64,000 nucleotides of DNA. Source: Enterococcus hermanniensis (lineage in GTDB: Bacteria > Bacillota > Bacilli > Lactobacillales > Enterococcaceae). The position numbers and the translations under genes are program-made. This document shows, piece by piece, positions 49,466-57,901 of the stretch (its first letter is position 1; every line of letters begins with the position of its first letter). The stretch is from the NCBI RefSeq assembly GCF_001885945.1, contig NZ_JXKQ01000002.1:1-64000 (forward strand), in the 5' to 3' direction. The notes under the pieces were generated by a model. The model was not told the origin of the DNA, ran no database searches, and worked only from the letters and a program-made list of their open reading frames with translations.

Positions 49466-50350
49466 ATGCTTTTTAAACAAATGAACTATTTTGTGTCTGT
49501 GATCGAAAAGAATAGCTTCACTGAGGCCGCAGAAGAGTCATTTGTCTCTCAGTCAGCGATCTCTCAGCAAATTCGATTATTAGAAGAAGAATTAGGCGTT
49601 GAATTATTGCACCGTCAACACCGCAAATTTTTTGTCACGCCGGCGGGCGATTATTTTTATAGAGAAGCGAAGCGATTATTAGCAGATATCGATGCTGTAA
49701 TCACTGAAACCAAACGTGTAGGGGGAGATAGTGAAACACAACTTAATTTAGGCTATCTCCGCGTATATAGTGGCCAAGAATTGCATCAAGCCATTGCTGA
49801 ATTTTCAGAGACGTACCCAGAAGTTTCGATTAATATTATTAATGGGACCCACGAAGAGCTTTATCAAGAACTTCGACAAAATACGGTAGACGTCATTTTA
49901 AGTGATCAACGACGGGCATTTTCTGCTGAATATATCAATTATGAATTGATACAGCCTAAAGTGTATATTGAAATAGCTAGTAGAAATCCATTTAGCAAGA
50001 AAGAAAAAGTTGAAATCGAAGCATTAAAAAATATCCCCTGTATTTTAGTAGCAAGTACGGAACAACAGCCTTTAGAAGAAGATTTTTATCGGAACACACT
50101 GGGATTTAATGGAACATTTCTGTTTGCTGAAAGTTTGGAAGAAGCACGGCTTATGGTTATTGGCAATCGTGGTTTTTTACCAATCGAAATCGCTGGAACT
50201 TTGACTGGTCCTCCGGTATCGGTTAAACGTTTACCGCTGTTAAAGAATGATGAAGCTTTGATTCGTAATTATTGTGCCTTTTGGAAAAAGAAACGTACAA
50301 ATTATTACATGGAAGAGTTCGCGCGTGTTCTCCATAAATTCTTCAATTAA
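49466..50350 (+). CDS. LysR family transcriptional regulator
   Basis: A 294-residue LysR protein. The helix-turn-helix lies at the N-terminus (MNYFVSVIEKNSFTEAAEESFVSQSAISQQIRLLEEELGVELLHR) and the effector domain follows (VSINIINGTHEELYQEL). ATG at 49466 follows GTGGTGAG. It is separated by a terminator from the three-gene CMD/SDR/ADH operon downstream, which it is placed to control. The effector is unknown. Confidence 0.9.
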   Translation: MLFKQMNYFVSVIEKNSFTEAAEESFVSQSAISQQIRLLEEELGVELLHRQHRKFFVTPAGDYFYREAKRLLADIDAVITETKRVGGDSETQLNLGYLRVYSGQELHQAIAEFSETYPEVSINIINGTHEELYQELRQNTVDVILSDQRRAFSAEYINYELIQPKVYIEIASRNPFSKKEKVEIEALKNIPCILVASTEQQPLEEDFYRNTLGFNGTFLFAESLEEARLMVIGNRGFLPIEIAGTLTGPPVSVKRLPLLKNDEALIRNYCAFWKKKRTNYYMEEFARVLHKFFN

Positions 50351-50365
50351 GCTAATAAAAGTAAT

Positions 50366-50400
50366 AAAACCTGTGGTTGATCCAATCATAGGTTTTTTTG
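50366..50400 (+). terminator. Terminator of the lysR gene
   Basis: AAAACCT...GGTTGAT pairs imperfectly with AATCAT...AGGTTTT with a T run. Confidence 0.7.
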
Positions 50401-50505
50401 TATTAGAAAATCTTATGCATGTCATAAGTAAGGCGAATTGTTTCTAATTATTCGGACATCTATACTAAGCAATATAAAGAGCAGTTAAAGAAACGGGGAA
50501 TCAAG

Positions 50506-51267
50506 ATGAACATAACTAAAAATGCAGAAAATTTTCATGAGAAAATGTTTCCAGGATATACTTCTGATTTTTTAATCACAGATCCAGAATTTATTGAACG
50601 GTTTGATAATTTTGCATTTGATGAAGTGATTAATACGATTGATTTAGAAGATAAAACACGATTTATCGCAATTTTAGCCACTTTGCTGGGATCTCAAAGT
50701 ATCGATGAGTTTCGTGCCATGGTACCGGCAGCAATGAATTTTGGTGTGACCCCAGTCGAACTAAAAGAAATTATTTACCAAAGTACAGCTTACCTGGGGA
50801 TCGGTAGGGTCTTTCCATTTTTAAAAGCCATCAATCAGATTTTTGAAACACTAGGTATTTCTTTACCACTTCCAGAACAAGCCACCACTACTACTAAAGA
50901 TCGTTTAGAAAAAGGGAACGCTATCTTAACTGCTCTTGTTGGTCCACAAATGAAAAATTTTGCTACAAGTGGACCAAAGGAATCACAACATATCAATAGA
51001 TGGTTAACGGAAAATTGCTTTGGTGATTACTATACTCGTAACGGATTAACACATCAAGAAAGAGAAATGATTACTTTTTGTTTTTTGCTAGCTCAAGGCG
51101 GTTGTGAAAATCAACTTACTGCACATTCAAAAATAAATATGCAGATAGGAAATGATAAAGAATATTTGATCAAAATTATCTCTCAGGTATTACCGTTTAT
51201 CGGTTATCCAAGAAGCCTTAATGCTTTAGCTTGTGTCAATTTAGCTGTCGAACAAATGAATGCATAA
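50506..51267 (+). CDS. Carboxymuconolactone decarboxylase family protein with two CMD domains
   Basis: This 253-residue protein has two CMD/AhpD-like repeats: FIAILATLLGSQSIDEFRAMVPAAMNFGVTPVELKEIIYQSTAYLGIGR (about 45-110) and REMITFCFLLAQGGCENQLTAHSKINMQIGNDKEYLIKII (about 185-230). A Cys and a His in CENQLTAH are present in the second repeat, while the first repeat lacks cysteine. CMD proteins include decarboxylases and peroxidase partners. As the first gene of an operon with SDR and ADH genes under a LysR regulator, it probably belongs to the handling of a small reactive compound. Confidence 0.85.
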   Translation: MNITKNAENFHEKMFPGYTSDFLITDPEFIERFDNFAFDEVINTIDLEDKTRFIAILATLLGSQSIDEFRAMVPAAMNFGVTPVELKEIIYQSTAYLGIGRVFPFLKAINQIFETLGISLPLPEQATTTTKDRLEKGNAILTALVGPQMKNFATSGPKESQHINRWLTENCFGDYYTRNGLTHQEREMITFCFLLAQGGCENQLTAHSKINMQIGNDKEYLIKIISQVLPFIGYPRSLNALACVNLAVEQMNA

Positions 51268-51282
51268 AATGGAGGGAATAAC

Positions 51283-52116
51283 ATGTCAAAAACATATTTA
51301 ATTACAGGTGTAAGTAGTGGATTTGGGTACGAAATGACCAAACAACTATTAGCAAAAGGTGAGACAGTTGTCGGTACCGTACGAAATGACAAAAAAGTAC
51401 AATCTTTAATTGAAGAATACCCAAATACTTTTTTTAGAAGATTTTTGGACGTGACAGACACAAAAGCCATCAATGAATTAGTGGCAGATATCTATCAACA
51501 TGTCGACAAAGTAGATGTATTGATCAACAATGCTGGTTATGGTTTGTTTGGCGCCGCGGAAGAATTATCTGCAGAAGAAGTCAATCATATCATTGCAACC
51601 AACCTAACGGGTTCAATTGAAATGATCCGTTCGATTTTACCTCACATGAGAAAACAAGGCGGAGGTCGGATCATCCAAATGTCTTCATATGGAGGCCAAG
51701 TAGCTTTTGCTGGGAATTCAATGTATCACGCAACGAAATGGGGAATCGAGGGATTTATCGAAGCGGTTGCTCAAGAAGTGGTACCGTTTAATATTGGGAT
51801 GACGATCGTTGAACCTGGTGGAGCTCGAACAGAATTTCGTTATGGATCTGCTCAAGTAGCTCAATTAATGCCTGAGTATAATAAGAATCCGGCACATGAA
51901 TTCTTAACAATGTTAGATCAAAAAAATGGACTAGCGCCGGGCGATCCGGAAAAGATGGCCGCAAAAATTATCGAAAGTGTCGCAATCGAACCGGCACCGT
52001 TGCGGATGGTTTTAGGAAGTATTGCTTTAAAATCAACAATCGATACATTAGAAAAACGGTTAGAAAACTTTAAAAGTCAAACAAAGTTAGCTGCCTCTAC
52101 GGATTTTATTGAGTAA
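51283..52116 (+). CDS. Short-chain dehydrogenase
   Basis: A 277-residue SDR with YLITGVSSGFGYEMTKQLL, the NNAG-type INNAGYGLFGAAEEL, and the catalytic Ser-Tyr-Lys in IIQMSSYGGQVAFAGNSMYHATKWGIEGF. The C-terminal part (about 190-277) is longer than in the gluconate dehydrogenase type and fits the large group of Firmicute oxidoreductases of unknown substrate. GGAGGG precedes the ATG. The gene is 15 bases after the CMD gene. Confidence 0.88.
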   Translation: MSKTYLITGVSSGFGYEMTKQLLAKGETVVGTVRNDKKVQSLIEEYPNTFFRRFLDVTDTKAINELVADIYQHVDKVDVLINNAGYGLFGAAEELSAEEVNHIIATNLTGSIEMIRSILPHMRKQGGGRIIQMSSYGGQVAFAGNSMYHATKWGIEGFIEAVAQEVVPFNIGMTIVEPGGARTEFRYGSAQVAQLMPEYNKNPAHEFLTMLDQKNGLAPGDPEKMAAKIIESVAIEPAPLRMVLGSIALKSTIDTLEKRLENFKSQTKLAASTDFIE

Positions 52117-52164
52117 AGAAGTTAAAAAAATCATATAATTCAAAAAGATAGGAGAGAACTAACT

Positions 52165-53193
52165 ATGAAAGCGACAATTTTTGTTGAACCTGGAAAAATG
52201 AAAATCGAAAATATCGATAAGCCTGAAATTAATGGAGAAGACCAAGCGATTATTCGTGTTGTTCGGTCAAGCGTTTGCGGATCTGACTTATGGTGGTACC
52301 GAGGAATTTCGGAAAAAGAAAAAGGTAGCACCGCAGGTCATGAAGCGATCGGCGTAGTAGAAGAAGTAAGTAAAGACGTTAAAAATATCAAAGCTGGAGA
52401 TTTTGTCATTGTACCGTTTACCCACGGTTGTGGTCATTGTACAGCGTGTAAAGCAGGATTTGATGGCGATTGTCTGAACCACGCTTCTGGGTCAAGTAGT
52501 TTTCAAGCCGAATATTTACGTTATGTGAGTGCGAGCTGGGGTTTAGTAAAAATTCCAGGAAGTCCCGAAGACTATTCAGATGAGATGTTAAAATCGCTGC
52601 AAACGTTAGCAGATGTTATGGCTACTGGATTTCATGCAGCAAAAACCGCAGAAGTCAAAGCTGGAGAAACAGTCGTTGTCATGGGTGACGGAGCGGTAGG
52701 ATTGTGTGGCGTGATTGGAGCAAAATTATTAGGAGCAAAAAGAATTATTGCCATGAGTCGGCATGAAGATCGACAAAAATTAGCAATCGAATTTGGCGCA
52801 ACTGATATTGTAGCAGAACGTGGAGAAGCTGCAGTGCAAAAAATAATGGATCTAACTGAAGCTGGTGCAGATGCTGTTTTAGAATGTGTAGGCACAAAAG
52901 AATCAATTGAAACGGCAGTTAAAGTTGGACGTCCTGGCGCTATAGTTGGACGAGTTGGTGTTCCACATATTGATGAGTTAGATACGAATGCGTTATTTTG
53001 GCGTAACATCGGTTTACGCGGAGGGATTGCAGCTGTAACGACACATGATAAAGCAATACTATTAAATGCTGTCTTAAAAGGTGAAATCAACCCAGGAAAA
53101 GTATTTAATAAACAATTCACTTTGGATAATGTTCAAGTAGCTTATGAAGCAATGGACCAAAGAGAAGCAATCAAGTCTTTGTTGATTATTTAA
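52165..53193 (+). CDS. Zinc-dependent alcohol dehydrogenase
   Basis: A 342-residue medium-chain dehydrogenase. The catalytic zinc ligands are in VCGSDLWW and TAGHEAIG, the structural zinc cysteines in HGCGHCTACKAGFDGDC, and the NAD(P) fold in VVVMGDGAVGLCGVIGAKLLGAKRIIAMSRH. It closes the LysR-associated operon. Family resemblance is to threonine/alcohol dehydrogenases; the substrate is not known. A terminator follows at 53217-53246. Confidence 0.9.
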   Translation: MKATIFVEPGKMKIENIDKPEINGEDQAIIRVVRSSVCGSDLWWYRGISEKEKGSTAGHEAIGVVEEVSKDVKNIKAGDFVIVPFTHGCGHCTACKAGFDGDCLNHASGSSSFQAEYLRYVSASWGLVKIPGSPEDYSDEMLKSLQTLADVMATGFHAAKTAEVKAGETVVVMGDGAVGLCGVIGAKLLGAKRIIAMSRHEDRQKLAIEFGATDIVAERGEAAVQKIMDLTEAGADAVLECVGTKESIETAVKVGRPGAIVGRVGVPHIDELDTNALFWRNIGLRGGIAAVTTHDKAILLNAVLKGEINPGKVFNKQFTLDNVQVAYEAMDQREAIKSLLII

Positions 53194-53216
53194 AAAAGCG
53201 TAACTTAAAGAAACTC

Positions 53217-53246
53217 TACGAATAATTCGTAGAGTTTCTTTTTTTA
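53217..53246 (+). terminator. Terminator of the CMD/SDR/ADH operon
   Basis: AAAGAAACTCTACGAA pairs with TTCGTAGAGTTTCTTT with a T run. Confidence 0.9.
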
Positions 53247-53772
53247 TATAAAGTATATCGATACTAAGCGTTGAGTATATTAAATGTGCTGAACATTTTT
53301 CATACATAGTGAATTCAAAATCATTTAATTTTCCCGATTAGATAAGAAATAATGTCTAAGTCGCTTAAAAAATACTGTTTGATAAAGTTCATTCCTGGAA
53401 AAAAATTAAATAGTTCTAGAAAATAGAAATATTTTGTTGAAATTGGTCGTTAGAACGAACAATTAGCGAACTTCGAAAATAAAGCTTATTTGAAGGATAA
53501 GTTAGATAATTAGTACTTTTTTAGCCAGATATTTATTTTAAAATATTTTAGTTTACATAATATACATTAATAAAAGTAGATTAGTAGAATTTAGTCCTTA
53601 TGAATACCTGTATTTAGTTCAGTTGGCTTTTCAGTTCTGCTTAACTGTTTTTACTTATTAAGCATTACTTTGCTTGCTTTATTAACTTTTTTAGACTGAT
53701 TTATCGTTTTGGTTTAAATTTTTTGAATTATTCATAATTGTCTTGGTCTAAAGAATTTTAGCCGACATTCAC
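53247..53772. other. 526-base gap with no recognised gene
   Basis: Both strands carry only short frames. The stretch is AT-rich. I see GTTAGAACGAAC near 53449-53461 as a short, inconclusive repeat and no hairpin with a T run. It may be decayed coding sequence. Confidence 0.6.
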
Positions 53773-54297
53773 TTAATCTTTAGATGCGTTTGAACTAGCT
53801 TTAATTGAATAAACCCAATGTTTTACGTATTGCTTATTTTGCTGTCGTAAATATGAAAATTCATAAGTCATACCAATATTCTGGATAATTTTTTGAGATG
53901 CTAAATTTTTCGGATTACTTTGAGCGATTACTTGCGTTAATTTAAATTTATTAAACGCTAGATCAATAAGTTGCTTGCTAATCAAAGTTGCGTAACCATG
54001 TCCTTGAAATTCTTTTTTTATAATGTAAGCGATTTCCGTGTATTCTCGCTCATTAATGGTCGTTTTCAGTAGTCCTGCAATTCCTACAGGTTGATTTAAA
54101 TGCTTTTTTTCAACTATATAGTAACTATAGCCATTGCTGTTGTATTCTTTTTGAACTCGATTGTACCATCGAACGACTTCAATATCCGTATAAATTTTAC
54201 CCCAGCCTAAAAGCATTAAGGGTTGATTCTGTAAAATAGATTTCAAAAAATCATAATCGGTAGTCTGTATCTTTCTTAGAGTGAGCAAATGGTCCAT
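53773..54297 (-). CDS. GNAT acetyltransferase (RimJ/RimL-like)
   Basis: This 174-residue protein has the RimJ/RimL-type acetyltransferase pattern: MDHLLTLRKIQTTDYDFLKSILQN at the start, then EIAYIIKKEFQGHGYATLISKQLIDLAFNKFKLTQVIAQSNPKNLASQKIIQNIGM. The Q-G-H-G-Y-A segment is the acetyl-CoA loop. ATG at 54297 follows AAGGGG. Substrate unknown, possibly a ribosomal protein or small amine. Confidence 0.85.
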   Translation of the reverse strand: MDHLLTLRKIQTTDYDFLKSILQNQPLMLLGWGKIYTDIEVVRWYNRVQKEYNSNGYSYYIVEKKHLNQPVGIAGLLKTTINEREYTEIAYIIKKEFQGHGYATLISKQLIDLAFNKFKLTQVIAQSNPKNLASQKIIQNIGMTYEFSYLRQQNKQYVKHWVYSIKASSNASKD

Positions 54298-54412
54298 TCG
54301 GAGTATCCCCTTTATAAGCAAGTTAATTTGGTTAATTATTTTATATGCGATATTAATATTTTAATAGTAGCTAAATAAAAAATAGCCAATTACTCAAAAT
54401 TCAAGTATTCCG

Positions 54413-54988
54413 CTATTCTTTATTTTTATCATGCTTTTTTTTTGCTAATTCTTGGAACTGTAGCCTGAAATTCTTTTTATTGTTAGCGGTAGTAGCTTCC
54501 TTTTCTCGACGCTCTTCCACCAAAGAAAGTCCTCTATGTTCTGCTCGAAAAATATTTCGTTTGATTTCTTCGACTCTTGCTAATTTAACTAAAGATGGTT
54601 GATCGTTTTTAAAAAGTTCATGGATCTTTTGATTATGGATACGCTCAGTTACTTTTTCATTGAAATAACTGGAAATTCCGACATTAATAACTACTGCAAT
54701 CAATAAAAAATTATTGGTGACACTTGATCCTTGTAAATACCCGTTGTTAAATAGCCAAATTGTATAACAGAATAATGCGATTGCACTAAAGACTTGGTAT
54801 ACTTTTAGTATTTTTTCACGATCGTTACGATCAGCAAACGAAGGCTTGGTTTCGTTAAATAACTTTAAGTAAATATCCCGTGCTTCATTAAATTCAGGAA
54901 ATGTTTTATCAGCCGTTTTACGCGCTTCTTCTTTAAGAAAATGCTGGTCTTTTATGTAGTATTTTTCAATATTTCTTTTTTTGATCAT
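54413..54988 (-). CDS. Membrane protein of unknown function
   Basis: This 191-residue protein has two membrane helices in its middle (about 80-125: IALFCYTIWLF and NNFLLIAVVINVGISSY) flanked by charged arms. It contains FNEARDIYLKLFNETKPSFADRNDREKI and RAEHRGLSLVEERREKEA. I do not recognise the family. ATG at 54988 follows GAGGGAG. It is a single gene between an acetyltransferase and an NAD(P)-binding protein. Confidence 0.7.
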   Translation of the reverse strand: MIKKRNIEKYYIKDQHFLKEEARKTADKTFPEFNEARDIYLKLFNETKPSFADRNDREKILKVYQVFSAIALFCYTIWLFNNGYLQGSSVTNNFLLIAVVINVGISSYFNEKVTERIHNQKIHELFKNDQPSLVKLARVEEIKRNIFRAEHRGLSLVEERREKEATTANNKKNFRLQFQELAKKKHDKNKE

Positions 54989-55160
54989 TTGAACTCCCTC
55001 TACGATTCTAAAATCATGAAAAAGCTGAAACTTGATGTGGTTCATGTGGATACTCCTTACTCACAAAACCTTATTTGACATTACTCATTCTATCATTAAG
55101 CCTCCTGAAAGACTAAGGAATAATTTAATTTTTTTGCGATTTGATGGCGTCAAGCTAAAA

Positions 55161-55192
55161 ACACGACTCAAAAATTTGAGTCGTGTTTAAAT
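55161..55192 (-). terminator. Terminator of the NAD(P)-binding protein gene
   Basis: AACACGACTCAAA pairs with TTTGAGTCGTGTT; the stem overlaps the 3' end of the leftward gene ending at 55192. Confidence 0.8.
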
Positions 55193-55815
55193 TAAACTGT
55201 TTGCAACGCTTCTGAAACTGTTTGATCCCCGTCACTCATTAGAATGACTTTTTTGATCGTATTTTCATGTTCGAGTATTTCAGCTAAAACTGAGGCTACA
55301 TTTTCGATAGAATTTTCATAGGGCCTCTTTATATTAGTCGTCACTTTGCCATCTCCAGGCGTTTCTTTTAAGCTTCCAGGCTGTAAGATCGTATAATCTA
55401 GCTTGGTATTATTGACTAACCAATTATCTGAAAAATATTTTGAAATATTGTATTCAGTTAATGATTCTCCCCATTTTTCTGGTTGTAAAGCAAACAACGA
55501 ACTCAACTGGATATACCGATGGATTCCTTTTTGTTCTGCAGCCTGCATTAATTTTACCGCACCGTATAAATCAGTTTGTAATAGATCTTTTCCTCTAGAC
55601 CCAGCAACGAAATAAACAACTTCTGAATCAGATAATTTTTCTGCTAGTTCATCTACTGTGGCATGTAAATCTAAGTGAACTGGCATTACCTGTTCATTTG
55701 CTGCAATCTCGTTGTCTCTTCTTGCACCTGCATAAATAAAATGACCTTTTTCCGTTAGGTCTTTAATCAATTCTTCGCCTACTCTTCCAGTTGCTCCGGC
55801 AATAAATATTTTCAT
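55192..55815 (-). CDS. NAD(P)-binding protein of the atypical SDR family
   Basis: This 207-residue protein begins MKIFIAGATGRVGEELIKDL, an NAD(P) loop of the GxTGxxG type, and continues VVYFVAGSRGKDLLQTDLYGAVKLMQAAEQKGIHRYIQLSSLFA. It matches the NmrA/YwnB-like, divergent SDR group of flavin- or quinone-reductase-related proteins. No catalytic Tyr-x-x-x-Lys is seen, so a regulatory or reductase role is open. AGAGGGG precedes the ATG. It diverges from the pdxK operon. Confidence 0.8.
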   Translation of the reverse strand: MKIFIAGATGRVGEELIKDLTEKGHFIYAGARRDNEIAANEQVMPVHLDLHATVDELAEKLSDSEVVYFVAGSRGKDLLQTDLYGAVKLMQAAEQKGIHRYIQLSSLFALQPEKWGESLTEYNISKYFSDNWLVNNTKLDYTILQPGSLKETPGDGKVTTNIKRPYENSIENVASVLAEILEHENTIKKVILMSDGDQTVSEALQTV

Positions 55816-55896
55816 CTTAAAAACCCCTCTCTTGTAATATGCTAACTCATTTTTGTTCTTTAAACAAACTTTTTCACTTTTAATTGGATGAGCATC

Positions 55897-55918
55897 AAAA
55901 CAGCCAATTGGCTGTTTT
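55897..55918. promoter_or_regulatory. Perfect 22-base palindrome between divergent genes
   Basis: AAAACAGCCAATTGGCTGTTTT is followed on the plus strand by GTTTTTTT and lies 106 bases before the pyridoxal kinase start. A TATAAT is at 55937-55942 with the palindrome covering the -35 position. It can be read as an operator or as an intrinsic terminator/attenuator. Confidence 0.6.
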
Positions 55919-56003
55919 GTTTTTTTGAAAGCCTATTATAATAAGTATTATCATGACGTTGTAAGAGATTTATTTTTTATGATCAATAATGAGGAGTTTT
56001 GCT

Positions 56004-56783
56004 ATGACAAAAACTATTTTGACCATTGCTGGTTCGGATACCTTAGCCGGTGGTGGATTACAATCGGATTTAAAAACTTTTGAAAATCATCACTTATTTG
56101 GCACTACTGCAATCACTTGTATTGCAATTTGTAAGGATGATCAATTTGAAATCAATGATATCCCCCCGCTTTTACTAGCAGATCAACTTCAAACACTCTC
56201 GGATAATCTGTCGTTAGATGGAATAAAAATCGGTTTGATCCATCATGTAGAATCTGTAGCGTTCGTTGAAGCGTTTATTAAGTCATTTAACGGCCCCGTA
56301 GTTTTGGATCCTGTAATGGCCTTTAAAGAGACCAATACCGTGTATAGTAAAGATTATCGAGAAAAATTAATTAAGTTATTCCCTTTTACAACGATTATTA
56401 CACCGAATTTAAAAGAAGCTGAACTTTTAAGCGAGCACTTTATCCATGACAAAAAAGATATGGAGCTTGCAGCCCGTAAAATAATCGAACTAGGAGCGAA
56501 AACCGTCGTTATCAAAGGTGGTGAACGCCTTTCGGGTGATCTTGCTACAGATTTATTTTATGATGGCCATCGATTTACTTACTTTACGAAGCCGAAATTA
56601 GCTGCTAATACGATCAATGGTGCGGGTTGCAGTTTTGCCTCAGCAATTGCTTCTAATTTAGTTCTAGGAAATTCTTTGCTACTTTCCGTTGAAAAAAGTA
56701 AAGAATTTGTTTATCAAGCAATTGAAAACGGGCTAGAACTAAAAAATGGTGAAGGAAATGTCTGGTTCGGTAAAAATTTATAA
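56004..56783 (+). CDS. Pyridoxal/hydroxymethylpyrimidine kinase (PdxK/ThiD type)
   Basis: This 259-residue ribokinase-family protein has LTIAGSDTLAGGGLQSDLKTF, LDPVMAFKETN, ITPNLKEAELLS and the C-terminal anion-hole region NTINGAGCSFASAIAS. The GAGCSF motif with Cys is typical of the ThiD-like pyridoxal kinases of Firmicutes; classical ThiD has GTGCTLSAA. Vitamin B6 salvage is the favoured role. ATG at 56004 follows GAGGAG. It leads an operon with an ECF S component (14 bases downstream). Confidence 0.85.
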   Translation: MTKTILTIAGSDTLAGGGLQSDLKTFENHHLFGTTAITCIAICKDDQFEINDIPPLLLADQLQTLSDNLSLDGIKIGLIHHVESVAFVEAFIKSFNGPVVLDPVMAFKETNTVYSKDYREKLIKLFPFTTIITPNLKEAELLSEHFIHDKKDMELAARKIIELGAKTVVIKGGERLSGDLATDLFYDGHRFTYFTKPKLAANTINGAGCSFASAIASNLVLGNSLLLSVEKSKEFVYQAIENGLELKNGEGNVWFGKNL

Positions 56784-56797
56784 ATGGAGGAATCAGT

Positions 56798-57292
56798 ATG
56801 AAAACAAAAGATATGACTAAACTGGCTATGATGGTCGCTTTAACTGTTAGCTTGTCGCTTCTATTTATTATTCCGGTCCCTGCAACGAAAGGCTTCGTTA
56901 CATTGTGTGAAGTTGGTATATATACTTCTGCCCTACTTTTTGGACCTGGAGGCGGGTTCTTAGTCGGTGCAATGAGCGGCGGATTGATCGATTTGATTTC
57001 TGGTTATCCAGAATGGGCAATTTTTTCGATCATGATTCATGGATTCCAAGGCTTTATTTTAGGTTACTTGTACAATCGAATACCAAACAAAAAAGGACTT
57101 ATACTTGGTTTTGTTGGGGCAAGTTTATTTATGATTATCGGCTATGCACTAGCAACTGCTTTATTATTCGGTTGGCCGGCTGGGTTGGCTTCGCTGCCAG
57201 GCAATGGAATCCAAAATCTTTTTGGAATTGCCGTAACGATTCCACTATTTCAAGCATTACAAAAAGTTATTCGTCATCCACAATATAAATAA
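56798..57292 (+). CDS. ECF transporter S component, probably for a B6-type vitamin
   Basis: This 164-residue protein has five or six membrane helices and the ECF S-component style: MTKLAMMVALTVSLSLLFIIPVPATKGFVTL, then FGPGGGFLVGAMSGGLIDLISG and FGWPAGLASLPGNGIQNLFGIAVTIPLFQAL. It would bind a vitamin and use the shared ECF energising module encoded elsewhere. The kinase gene before it makes pyridoxine or hydroxymethylpyrimidine the likely substrate; the choice between them is inference. Confidence 0.82.
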   Translation: MKTKDMTKLAMMVALTVSLSLLFIIPVPATKGFVTLCEVGIYTSALLFGPGGGFLVGAMSGGLIDLISGYPEWAIFSIMIHGFQGFILGYLYNRIPNKKGLILGFVGASLFMIIGYALATALLFGWPAGLASLPGNGIQNLFGIAVTIPLFQALQKVIRHPQYK

Positions 57293-57314
57293 ATCATAGA
57301 AAGAAGTCATAAGA

Positions 57315-57854
57315 ATGGAAAAAGAAGTATTGCAAAAAGACTTAACAACGATTGTCGAAGATGTATTACATGCTGCCAAACTAAAAAAAGGAGATGTATT
57401 TGTTTTAGGATGTACAACTAGTGAAATCGTTGGCGGAACAATTGGTAAAAATTCTAGCCAAGAAGTTGGGCAATGGGTGATAGCTACATTAAAATCAATT
57501 CTTGATCCTAAAGGAATCTTCTTAGCAGTCCAAGGTTGTGAGCATATCAATCGTGCAGTGGTCGTTGAACGTGATTTAGCTGATCGAAAAGATTGGGAAA
57601 TCGTTTCCGTTAAACCGGCGCTTCACGCGGGTGGATCATGTTCTGTGGCTGCTTTTGAACAATTTACTGATCCTGTCGAAGTCGAACATATCGTTGCCCA
57701 AGCCGGAATCGATATCGGTGATACTTCGATTGGTATGCATGTCAAATATGTGCAAGTTCCTGTACGCCCTTCGATCAAAGAGTTAGGTGCTGCACATGTT
57801 ACTGCATTACGTAGTCGCCCTAAATACATTGGTGGTCCTCGTGCTACTTATTAA
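57315..57854 (+). CDS. TIGR01440/YwlG family protein
   Basis: This 179-residue protein matches Ywl[66 protein letters not shown] and the C-terminal [47 protein letters not shown]. The family is widespread in Firmicutes and its function is unknown. It follows the S component by 22 bases and ends at a terminator. Confidence 0.92.
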   Translation: MEKEVLQKDLTTIVEDVLHAAKLKKGDVFVLGCTTSEIVGGTIGKNSSQEVGQWVIATLKSILDPKGIFLAVQGCEHINRAVVVERDLADRKDWEIVSVKPALHAGGSCSVAAFEQFTDPVEVEHIVAQAGIDIGDTSIGMHVKYVQVPVRPSIKELGAAHVTALRSRPKYIGGPRATY

Positions 57855-57858
57855 ATAG

Positions 57859-57893
57859 AAAAAAGCCAGGCTAATGAAGCCTGGCTTTTTTTG
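57859..57893. terminator. Bidirectional terminator after the ywlG gene
   Basis: AAAAGCCAGGC pairs with GCCTGGCTTTT around TAATGAA, between convergent genes. Confidence 0.9.
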
Positions 57894-57901
57894 CACGTTC
57901 T

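Noticed and set aside
52632-53120. 162-codon frame opposite the alcohol dehydrogenase gene
   Set aside because: The sense strand carries a complete zinc dehydrogenase; the antisense frame is rich in Pro, Ser and Thr as expected for a shadow frame.
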